The notes beneath the pieces were generated by a model that was given only the letters and a program-made list of their open reading frames with translations, did no database searches and was not told where the DNA came from. Positions 1 to 4,900 of a stretch of DNA of 5,960 nt are shown in pieces. The stretch lies in the NCBI GenBank assembly GCA_034184445.1, contig JAXFZX010000074.1, forward strand, positions 1 through 5,960. The letters run 5' to 3'. The DNA comes from CALXZG01 sp034184445 (lineage in GTDB: Bacteria; Pseudomonadota; Alphaproteobacteria; CAAHEQ01; UBA3637). How positions within the stretch are numbered: the first letter of the stretch is position 1; each line of letters begins with the position of its first letter. Position numbers and translations under genes: made by a program.

Positions 1-3
1 AAT

Positions 4-24
4 CGAAGTTCTCGGCCGGCTTTT
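4..24. terminator. possible half of a terminator hairpin, cut by the window edge
   Basis: A G+C-rich arm (CTCGGCCGGC, 11-20) is followed directly by TTTT on the plus strand. Read on the minus strand it lies just after the TGA of the small secreted protein gene and is preceded by AAAA. This is the shape of one arm of a bidirectional Rho-independent terminator whose other arm would lie left of base 1. CGGCCG is also self-complementary, so the pattern could be chance. The partner arm cannot be seen. Confidence 0.22.
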
Positions 25-317
25 CACACTGGTGCAACCACTGCCGGTGCTGGGGTCGCCACCACCGGAGCCGGTGTAATTACCGGTGCCGGAGCTGCCA
101 CCACTGGCGATACGACCGGAGCCGGCGCAACCACAGGCGCAACCACACGCGGTTGTCCCGTTATTGCCCCAACTAAATCCGCAACGCCATGCAACAGTCC
201 ACCCGTTGCCCCAACGATATGGGCGGCTTCGTGTCCGCGATGGCCGGCTTCAACCTGAGATGCACCTGCGATACAGGCTGCCGTAATCATCAAAGTTGTC
301 AAAGTTTTATTTTTCAT
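24..317 (-). CDS. small secreted Pro/Ala/Val-rich low-complexity protein, function unknown
   Basis: A 97-residue protein of no family I recognise. Residues 1-24 form a Sec signal peptide: MKNK, a hydrophobic core (TLTTLMITAACIAGA), then a VEA|G site for signal peptidase I. The mature part opens with a His/Gly segment (GHRGHEAAHIVG), then a short hydrophobic helix-like stretch (LLHGVADLVGAITG). From about residue 57 it is only Pro, Ala, Val, Thr and Ser in APVV and PAPV units. It is probably periplasmic or surface-attached; the tail could be an extended spacer, but that is inference. The ATG at 317 is chosen because GGAGGG lies 5 nt upstream. In-frame codons further upstream either contain this Shine-Dalgarno sequence or lack one. 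The tail-coding DNA is far more G+C-rich than the rest of the window and holds direct repeats, for example ACCGGAGCCGG at 64-74 and 115-125. It stops at TGA, near the window edge. Confidence 0.72.
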   Translation of the reverse strand: MKNKTLTTLMITAACIAGASQVEAGHRGHEAAHIVGATGGLLHGVADLVGAITGQPRVVAPVVAPAPVVSPVVAAPAPVITPAPVVATPAPAVVAPV

Positions 318-370
318 TGTTCCCTCCATTATCCTTGTTTTAAAAACGGGTCTCCCCAATTGATAGTTTT

Positions 371-399
371 ATCATACCATAAAATTATATTTTTGTCAA
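371..399 (-). promoter_or_regulatory. strong sigma70-type promoter with extended -10 for the small secreted protein
   Basis: On the minus strand, a perfect TTGACA (399-394) is followed by a 17-bp A/T-rich spacer and TATGAT (376-371). TGG immediately before the -10 makes it a TGN extended -10. The expected start point is near 364, giving a leader of about 47 nt. It is the most consensus-like promoter in the window, which suggests high expression of the small secreted protein. Confidence 0.72.
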
Positions 400-473
400 T
401 AGAAACAGTATATCTTATTGTTTTTACAGAATAAAAATATTTACAACATGAGAACAGAGTTGATATGATGGAT

Positions 474-508
474 AAGAATAAAAGCTCCCCCAAGATAAAC
501 TGAGGGGC
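474..508 (-). terminator. probable Rho-independent terminator of the thioredoxin gene
   Basis: Read on the minus strand downstream of the thioredoxin stop, CCCC (507-504) pairs with GGGG (490-487). A U-G wobble, one mismatch and two more pairs extend the stem, closing on a TTTAT loop. A TTTTATTCTT tract follows at 483-474. The stem is imperfect, so termination strength is uncertain, but its place between the thioredoxin gene and the next minus-strand promoter fits. Confidence 0.5.
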
Positions 509-529
509 ACAATGATAATCAGATAGCCC

Positions 530-844
530 TTAGATTTTTTCCAAGATCCAATTTTTCAAATCTTCTTTGGCAATAGCACCCGTATGTGTTGCAACATTTT
601 GTCCATCCTTAAACAAAATCATGGTTGGGATACTGGCGATATTATATGTTTCCGGAGTTTTGGGAGCCTCATCCACATCCATTTTAACAATTTTAATCTG
701 TCCTGCCAATTCTTCCGATAACTCCGTCACAATCGGCAACATTTGCCGACATGGGCCGCACCAAGTTGCAAAAAAGTCCACCAAAACCGGTTTACTAGAT
801 TTTAAGACCTCAGCCTCAAAATTCGTATCATTGATCATTTCCAT
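530..844 (-). CDS. trxA: thioredoxin
   Basis: A 104-residue cytoplasmic thioredoxin that reduces protein disulfides and is recharged by NADPH-thioredoxin reductase. The whole protein is one thioredoxin fold of standard family length. Seen directly: buried Asp23 in VDFFATW, the WCGPC active site (Cys29, Cys32), the DVDE segment at 56-59, cis-Pro73 in SIPT, and the FKDG turn (78-81) with Gly89 near the C-terminus. The start is the ATG at 844, with AGGAG 6 nt upstream; a TTG start further out would lie before that Shine-Dalgarno sequence. The gene stands alone with its own promoter and terminator. It is divergent from a glutathione peroxidase of the thioredoxin-using type, so it is a plausible electron donor for that enzyme. 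I assign it as the TrxA type from the motif and length, but paralogues elsewhere in the genome cannot be excluded. Confidence 0.95.
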   Translation of the reverse strand: MEMINDTNFEAEVLKSSKPVLVDFFATWCGPCRQMLPIVTELSEELAGQIKIVKMDVDEAPKTPETYNIASIPTMILFKDGQNVATHTGAIAKEDLKNWILEKI

Positions 845-874
845 ATTGTTCTCCTTTCTCAAAATACTTTGTTT

Positions 875-903
875 AATATAAAGATATTTCCTCCTTCTGT
901 CAA
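875..903 (-). promoter_or_regulatory. sigma70-type promoter of the thioredoxin gene
   Basis: On the minus strand, a perfect TTGACA (903-898) is separated by 17 bp from TATATT (880-875). The expected start is near 868, giving a leader of about 24 nt that contains the Shine-Dalgarno sequence AGGAG. Confidence 0.68.
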
Positions 904-948
904 GTCATTTATGTTCAATCCTATTTAGGTACTTACCATTCTTTGCTG

Positions 949-976
949 ACAATTTTTGCTCAATGTTCAGAATTGT
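949..976. promoter_or_regulatory. possible operator: inverted repeat between divergent thioredoxin and peroxidase genes
   Basis: ACAATT (949-954) and AATTGT (971-976) form a perfect inverted repeat with 16 bp between the arms. It lies between the two divergent -35 boxes (898-903 and 995-1000). Arms of this length in A/T-rich DNA can arise by chance, and the site matches no regulator consensus that I recognise. Confidence 0.2.
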
Positions 977-994
977 GATTCGTGATTAAATCCC

Positions 995-1023
995 TTGACA
1001 TTTGGGGATATTTTATATTAGAT
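995..1023 (+). promoter_or_regulatory. candidate promoter of the peroxidase / metal efflux / flavoprotein operon
   Basis: A perfect TTGACA (995-1000) is followed after 17 bp by TTAGAT (1018-1023), a weak -10. TATATT overlaps at 1014-1019 but at too short a spacing (13 bp). Transcription would start near 1030, just upstream of the GGAG at 1041-1044. A strong -35 with a poor -10 is compatible with an activator-dependent promoter, but this is inference. Confidence 0.45.
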
Positions 1024-1050
1024 GATTTGATCATACAAAAGGAGATTATT

Positions 1051-1596
1051 ATGACACTTTATGATTATACCGTTCCCAAACCCGATGGCTCCATGCTTTC
1101 CCTTGCGGATTTGAAAGGTAAGGTTATTTTAATTGTCAATACGGCTACCGGTTGTGGTTTTACCCCACAGTATAAAGATTTGGGAAAACTTTATGAAGTA
1201 TATCATACAAAGGGGTTGGAAATTATTGATATTCCTTGCAATCAATTCGGGCATCAAACACCGGGAACAGATGATGAGGTGCATCAATTTTGCCAATTGC
1301 ACTATAAAACACAATTTTCCCAGATGAAAAAATCAGATGTGAATGGGGAAAATGAATTACCCCTTTATACTTATCTAAAATCGCAGAAAGGTTTTTCCGG
1401 ATTTGGGACACATAAATTTGCGCATTTGTTAACAGACATGTTAGAAAAAGAGGATCCCAATTGGAATAAAAGCCCCAGCATAAAGTGGAATTTCACCAAA
1501 TTTTTGGTAGATACAGCCGGACATATAGTAGCGCGCTATGAGCCAACAGCCGACATGCAAGATATAGAAAATAAAATAAAGGAATTATTGGCATAA
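1051..1596 (+). CDS. glutathione peroxidase family protein (thioredoxin-dependent, Cys type)
   Basis: A 181-residue peroxidase that reduces H2O2 or organic hydroperoxides. Seen: the signature NTATGCGFTPQY with peroxidatic Cys35, then PCNQFG (62-67), Gln69 of HQTPG, and Trp146-Asn147 in KWNFTKFLVD; together Cys35, Gln69, Trp146 and Asn147 make up the GPx tetrad. Cys35, Cys63 and Cys81 have the same spacing as Cys36, Cys64 and Cys82 of yeast Gpx3, so Cys81 is the expected resolving cysteine and thioredoxin, not glutathione, the likely reductant. An insertion at about 114-142 before KWNF is a length variant of the family. No signal peptide is seen, so it should be cytoplasmic. The ATG is chosen because GGAG lies 6 nt upstream; the longer GTG-initiated reading at 982 would run through the promoter. 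It is the first gene of the operon, 2 nt before the CDF gene. BtuE and BsaA are family names; I cannot choose between them. Confidence 0.94.
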   Translation: MTLYDYTVPKPDGSMLSLADLKGKVILIVNTATGCGFTPQYKDLGKLYEVYHTKGLEIIDIPCNQFGHQTPGTDDEVHQFCQLHYKTQFSQMKKSDVNGENELPLYTYLKSQKGFSGFGTHKFAHLLTDMLEKEDPNWNKSPSIKWNFTKFLVDTAGHIVARYEPTADMQDIENKIKELLA

Positions 1597-1598
1597 AA

Positions 1599-2708
1599 AT
1601 GAATCGCGATCACATTATTATAAAAACAAGTTTAATCGGTATTTTAACAAATGTTCTGCTGGCAGGATTTAAGGCCGCTATCGGCGTTGTTTCAAACTCT
1701 ATTGCCGTCACATTGGATGCGGTGAACAATTTATCGGATGCCCTGTCCTCAATCATCACGATTGTGGGCACAAAATTGGCAGGTAAATTACCAGATAAAA
1801 AGCATCCTTTCGGATATGGCAGGATTGAATATTTAAGTGCCATGATCGTATCGGGTATCGTCTTATATGCGGGGCTAACGGCGGGTGTGGAATCTATCAA
1901 AAAAATATTTCATCCCGAAGTTCCGAATTACAGCCCTACGGCCCTGATTATAATTTCTGTTGCCGTTGGGGTTAAAATCTTCCTTGGCAACTATGTGAAA
2001 GCGCAAGGCAAAAAAGTTAATTCCGGTTCATTGGTGGCATCTGGTTCAGATGCGTTGTTTGATGCTATTTTATCCGCATCTGTTTTGGCTTCAGCCATTA
2101 TATTTATTCTTTGCGATGTTTCATTAGAAGCCTATGTCGGTGTTGTTATTTCAGTGTTTATTATTAAATCCGGCATTGAAATGATGAGGGATACCCTAAA
2201 CGAAATTTTAGGCACTCGGGCAGACAAAGAAATCACTCATCAAATCAAACACCTGCTTTTATCCGACAAACGCGTTCGGGGTGTCTATGATTTAATCATG
2301 TATAATTATGGACCAGATAGATATTATGCTTCTGTGCATCTAGAACTACCCGATACCATGACAGCTAAAGAAATTGATAAACTGACACGGAAATTAGAAG
2401 CTAAAGTGTATCAAGAAACTGGGGTTATTTTGGCGGGTGTAGGACTTTATGCATATCACACCAAAAATGATGTTGCTATGAAAATTCAAAAAGAAGTAAT
2501 GAGCAAGGTTATGAAACACAAGTGGGCTATTCAGGTGCATGGCTTTTATTTGGATATGAAAGAAAGAGAAATGCACTTTGATGTGGTCATGAGTTTTGAT
2601 ATTACTCCTGAAGAAGGCATCAAAATTTTACATCAAGAAATCCATAAACTCTATCCGAAATATAACATTCAAATTTTACCCGATATAGATATATCCACAA
2701 CCGAATAA
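1599..2708 (+). CDS. cation diffusion facilitator (CDF) metal efflux protein, MntE-like
   Basis: A 369-residue inner-membrane metal/proton antiporter. Six hydrophobic segments lie at about 10-31, 33-57, 78-98, 113-130, 152-172 and 176-193. The family motif HPFGYGRIEY is at 69-78. Transport-site candidates are Asn43 and Asp47 in helix 2 (DAVNNLSD) and Asp151 and Asp155 in helix 5 (SGSDALFD). There is no His as in Zn-type HDHD sites; as I recall, such an Asn/Asp set occurs in MntE-like Mn(II) exporters, so Mn is favoured but not proven. The cytoplasmic part (about 205-369) is longer than in FieF and appears to hold two successive ZT_dimer-like alpha/beta modules (about 215-288 and 300-366). The start is 2 nt after the peroxidase stop; the nearest purine-rich site (AAAGGA, ending 15 nt upstream) is too far for a good Shine-Dalgarno, so translational coupling is likely. 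Confidence 0.92.
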   Translation: MNRDHIIIKTSLIGILTNVLLAGFKAAIGVVSNSIAVTLDAVNNLSDALSSIITIVGTKLAGKLPDKKHPFGYGRIEYLSAMIVSGIVLYAGLTAGVESIKKIFHPEVPNYSPTALIIISVAVGVKIFLGNYVKAQGKKVNSGSLVASGSDALFDAILSASVLASAIIFILCDVSLEAYVGVVISVFIIKSGIEMMRDTLNEILGTRADKEITHQIKHLLLSDKRVRGVYDLIMYNYGPDRYYASVHLELPDTMTAKEIDKLTRKLEAKVYQETGVILAGVGLYAYHTKNDVAMKIQKEVMSKVMKHKWAIQVHGFYLDMKEREMHFDVVMSFDITPEEGIKILHQEIHKLYPKYNIQILPDIDISTTE

Positions 2709-2721
2709 TGAAGGAAAAATA

Positions 2722-3390
2722 ATGACAAAAGTAATGATTATTAACGGCAGTCCCAGAAAGAATTTTAATACGGCCAAACTGTTAAAGGAAGCCGCCCGCG
2801 GCGCAGAAGATGCCGGTGCAGAAGTGGAAATCGTACATCTCTATGATATGCTGTATAAAGGGTGTATCAGTTGTTTGATGTGTAAACGCAAAGGGGCTAA
2901 TATCAAGGGGCTTTGTTTTTATAAAGATGCCTTAACGCCTGTTTTGGAAAAATGTCTGAATGTAGATGCCGTGATTTTGGGCTCTCCCGTCTATCATTCT
3001 TATCCTACGGGAATGCTTCGGTCTTTTATGGAACGGTTTATGTTTCCCGCCCACACCTATATGGTAGATAGGGAACATGGCGGATTAAAACGAGTTTTGA
3101 TGCGCACTTTGCCGGTTGGGCTGATTATGACAATGAATGCACCTGAAAGTCATTTCAACAACAGTAGCTATCACACCATTTTAAATGAAAATGAAGAATC
3201 CTTACGTCATGTATTTGGGTATTCGGAAACACTGTATGCCTTTGATACCTATCAATTTATTGACTATGCCAAATACGATTGCGATCTGTTTGATGAAGCC
3301 CATAAAGCCAAAGTGCGGGACGAACAATTCCCAAAGGATATGGCCAAGGCCTATGATATGGGTAAAAGATTCGCAAGCATGAAAAATTGA
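2722..3390 (+). CDS. flavodoxin-fold FMN oxidoreductase with a four-Cys cluster
   Basis: A 222-residue cytoplasmic protein of the NADPH-dependent FMN reductase / iron-sulfur flavoprotein group. The FMN phosphate loop is NGSPRKNFNTAKLL (8-21). The second flavin-contact region is LGSPVYHSYPTGMLRSFMER (86-105), giving the usual flavodoxin-like layout. Between them sits GCISCLMCK, with Cys48, Cys51, Cys54 and then Cys65, a CX2CX2CX10C pattern. In Methanosarcina Isf a compact four-Cys motif in this position binds a 4Fe-4S cluster; here the last gap is longer, so Fe-S binding is possible but not certain. The substrate is unknown. The ATG has AAGGAA about 5 nt upstream and lies 13 nt after the CDF stop, so the gene is the third of the operon. 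It ends TGA-TAA, a tandem stop. The convergent ankyrin gene begins 28 bp later. Confidence 0.88.
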   Translation: MTKVMIINGSPRKNFNTAKLLKEAARGAEDAGAEVEIVHLYDMLYKGCISCLMCKRKGANIKGLCFYKDALTPVLEKCLNVDAVILGSPVYHSYPTGMLRSFMERFMFPAHTYMVDREHGGLKRVLMRTLPVGLIMTMNAPESHFNNSSYHTILNENEESLRHVFGYSETLYAFDTYQFIDYAKYDCDLFDEAHKAKVRDEQFPKDMAKAYDMGKRFASMKN

Positions 3391-3402
3391 TAAATACCTA
3401 TC

Positions 3403-3446
3403 AAAAAAGCATTATGGCCTAGGATCGTATATTGCCATGCATAATG
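3403..3446 (-). terminator. probable terminator of the ankyrin gene, overlapping its stop codon
   Basis: On the minus strand, CATTATG (3446-3440) can pair with CATAATG (3416-3410). Alternatively ATGGC (3436-3432) pairs with GCCAT. Both are followed by C and then TTTTTT (3408-3403). The TAG stop (3421-3419) lies inside the hairpin loop, so the terminator overlaps the last codons. A second, weaker A/T hairpin (3387-3404) with TTTTT beyond it lies over the end of the flavoprotein gene. For the plus-strand operon no equally good T-tract is seen. Confidence 0.45.
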
Positions 3447-3997
3447 GTTTGTGCTTGACGAAGTTTTTCATCATAGTCCATACTAATCCCCTGTAAAATC
3501 ATAAACATTTTTGGGGACATAGGATATAGATTAGAAGGTTCTATCGCATGAGAAAACCGTGTGCGATGATAGGGTTGATTAACAACTTGGTGTAGTGACA
3601 GATGATAATCTTCTTCACAAAACGGTGGTATCGCATCCCGATAGTGATGCTCGCTTTGCCAACGTTTTCGATGGCCCGATACCACCTGATTTAAGTTTGT
3701 TTTGGGATTTTTTGCCAATAATTGAATGACTTGATAATATGGTCTTTCATCTTTACCCAAGGCTGAGGTCGCCGCCAATAATAAGGGCGACACATGAACC
3801 GAACCAACTAGAAGCGGTTCATACATCCAGGCCGAAAAACTGTAATCCCCCAAATAAGTCGGTTGATTGGGATTAGCTCCTGCCCTTAAAGCGGCACGCA
3901 CCGCATGGGGATTACCATTGCGACAAGCATTTAGTAAAATCGTATCTTGAGATTTAGGTGTTAATTTATCTTTAATCAGTTTAAATAAGTTTTGCAT
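3419..3997 (-). CDS. short ankyrin-repeat protein, function unknown
   Basis: A 192-residue protein with no signal peptide or membrane segment, so probably cytoplasmic unless exported by a non-Sec route. Residues 18-47 fit an ankyrin repeat well (DTILLNACRNG, then VRAALRAGANPN). A second, diverged repeat spans about 67-103 (SPLLLAATSA, then VIQLLAKNPKTNLN), with a loop of about 20 residues between them. The remaining 90 residues contain many His, Tyr and Arg and match nothing I recognise; they could be degenerate repeats or a separate module. Ankyrin repeats bind other proteins, and such genes are frequent in host-associated alphaproteobacteria, but no partner or effector role is shown here. 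An in-frame TAA three codons before the ATG fixes the frame. No Shine-Dalgarno lies at normal distance; the only good one (AGGAGG) is 37 nt upstream across a hairpin. The gene is transcribed alone, against both neighbours. Confidence 0.82.
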   Translation of the reverse strand: MQNLFKLIKDKLTPKSQDTILLNACRNGNPHAVRAALRAGANPNQPTYLGDYSFSAWMYEPLLVGSVHVSPLLLAATSALGKDERPYYQVIQLLAKNPKTNLNQVVSGHRKRWQSEHHYRDAIPPFCEEDYHLSLHQVVNQPYHRTRFSHAIEPSNLYPMSPKMFMILQGISMDYDEKLRQAQTIMHGNIRS

Positions 3998-4005
3998 ATC
4001 TGTTT

Positions 4006-4040
4006 ATCGTGGAAAACTACCACAATGGTTGAAACCTCCT
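4006..4040 (-). promoter_or_regulatory. AGGAGG plus hairpin in the leader of the ankyrin gene
   Basis: On the minus strand, a perfect AGGAGG (4040-4035) is followed after 8 nt by a stem ATTGTGG / CCACGAT (4026-4020 with 4012-4006; one U-G pair) and a 7-nt TAGTTTT loop. Then come 8 nt before the ATG at 3997. Folding would shorten the effective distance from Shine-Dalgarno to start from 37 nt to about 16 nt. Unfolded, AGGAGG is an orphan or serves a 15-codon GTG-initiated reading frame (4023-3976) that overlaps the start of the ankyrin gene in another frame. Translational control is inferred. Confidence 0.4.
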
Positions 4041-4049
4041 GAAATTGGA

Positions 4050-4078
4050 AGTATATCATATATTCATTTTTTAGTCAA
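4050..4078 (-). promoter_or_regulatory. sigma70-type promoter of the ankyrin gene
   Basis: On the minus strand, TTGACT (4078-4073) is separated by 17 bp from TATACT (4055-4050). TGA just before the -10 gives an extended -10. The start point would be near 4043, placing AGGAGG almost at the mRNA 5' end in a leader of about 46 nt. Confidence 0.65.
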
Positions 4079-4144
4079 GTTTTTTAATAAATGAGATTTT
4101 TTTAAGATCCCAGTGATAAAAATAATTTTTTATAAATAAATGAC

Positions 4145-4173
4145 TTGCGAAAAGATTGCTTTTCTGATATAAC
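4145..4173 (+). promoter_or_regulatory. sigma70-type promoter of the yfgM-like / bamB operon
   Basis: TTGCGA (4145-4150; 4 of 6 consensus bases) is followed by a 17-bp spacer and TATAAC (4168-4173). TGA immediately before the -10 gives an extended -10. The expected start is near 4180, about 26 nt before the ATG. It is divergent from the ankyrin promoter; the 66 bp between the two -35 boxes are almost pure A/T and show no clear operator. Confidence 0.6.
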
Positions 4174-4205
4174 AGGGCTAATTTAATCAAGAAAGGATGG
4201 ACATA

Positions 4206-4892
4206 ATGCCACAAAATAATCAAAAAACAAAAGCCGATGAAATGGCCGAATTACAACAACGAATTTTTGAACGCGAAGTTGATGAAGAACTGCGGCAAGA
4301 ACGGTTGGCCAACTTTTGGAAAAAATACAAATTTGTTATTATTGGTGGAGTTATTTGTATTATTTTATCAACAATAGCGCATGAATGGTATGGATCATGG
4401 CAACAAAAGATTCGGCAGGCAGAATCCGATCAATTGGAAGAAGCCTTAATCGCATCGGTTAAAGGTAATGAAGCCGAAGCATTGACGCAATTAAAGCACT
4501 TGGGCAAAGTGGGCAAAACGGGATATCGCTATATCGCTCAACTAGAAGAAATCGGTCTGTTGTTTAAGCAGGGCAATAGGGAGCAGGCTCTAAGCATGCT
4601 GGAAGCTTTTTCTCATGATGAAAAAGCCCCTCGCTCATTGCGTGATGTAGCCGTCATTTCCTATGTCGGGCATCAACTGGATAACGGCGATGTCGCTCAG
4701 TTAAAGAAAATGATTACCCCTTTGACACAAGGATCCTCTACTGCTTTTTATGGGCAAGCGATTGAATTGTTGGTCAGATTACACCTAAGATCCGGTGATA
4801 AAACAACAGCAAAGGCTTTGATTAATGAAGCCATTGCATCGGATAAAACCTCCCCCACGGTGAAAGAACGGTTGACTTTGTTGGCGGAGTAA
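4206..4892 (+). CDS. YfgM-like membrane-anchored TPR protein (TPR_21 type)
   Basis: A 228-residue inner-membrane protein with a short cytoplasmic N-terminus and a periplasmic TPR-like body. Residues 10-35 are highly charged and probably helical or coiled (EMAELQQRIFEREVDEEL). FWKKYK then precedes a single membrane segment at about 43-59 (FVIIGGVICIILSTIAH). From 65 on, alpha-helical pairs resembling tetratricopeptide repeats follow (for example ALTQLKHLG, QALSMLEAF, TTAKALINEA). E. coli YfgM (206 residues) has the same layout and associates with SecYEG and periplasmic chaperones, so a role in handling newly exported proteins is inferred. The ATG at 4206 is preferred because AAGGA ends 8 nt upstream; the ATG at 4197 overlaps that site. 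The BamB gene follows after 8 nt, the arrangement known from many proteobacteria. A generic TPR protein is the alternative, but the synteny argues for this assignment. Confidence 0.82.
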   Translation: MPQNNQKTKADEMAELQQRIFEREVDEELRQERLANFWKKYKFVIIGGVICIILSTIAHEWYGSWQQKIRQAESDQLEEALIASVKGNEAEALTQLKHLGKVGKTGYRYIAQLEEIGLLFKQGNREQALSMLEAFSHDEKAPRSLRDVAVISYVGHQLDNGDVAQLKKMITPLTQGSSTAFYGQAIELLVRLHLRSGDKTTAKALINEAIASDKTSPTVKERLTLLAE

Positions 4893-4900
4893 AAATTACC

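Noticed and set aside
24..26. TGA as possible Trp (recoded) at the end of the secreted protein and flavoprotein genes
   Set aside because: All conserved Trp residues, including thioredoxin WCGPC and GPx KWNF, use TGG; no internal TGA occurs in core genes, and the flavoprotein TGA is followed directly by TAA.
86..434. Plus-strand open frames of 66 and 81 codons opposite the small secreted protein
   Set aside because: They are antisense to a gene with signal peptide, Shine-Dalgarno and strong promoter; neither has a plausible ribosome site or recognisable domain, and their composition mirrors the repetitive opposite strand.
567..881. Plus-strand 104-codon open frame across thioredoxin
   Set aside because: Shadow of the highly conserved thioredoxin frame, no ribosome site and no known domain.
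970..990. Short tandem GTGATTC GTGATTA near the peroxidase promoter
   Set aside because: Only two imperfect 7-bp copies in A/T-rich DNA; not enough to call a repeat or operator.
982..1050. N-terminal extension of the peroxidase from a GTG at 982
   Set aside because: It would run through the TTGACA box and the Shine-Dalgarno sequence; the family start and GGAG spacing both favour 1051.
4079..4144. A/T-rich stretch between divergent promoters as a possible origin or small RNA gene
   Set aside because: No DnaA-box cluster, no iterons, no G+C-bearing stem with T-tract; it looks like an ordinary divergent promoter spacer.
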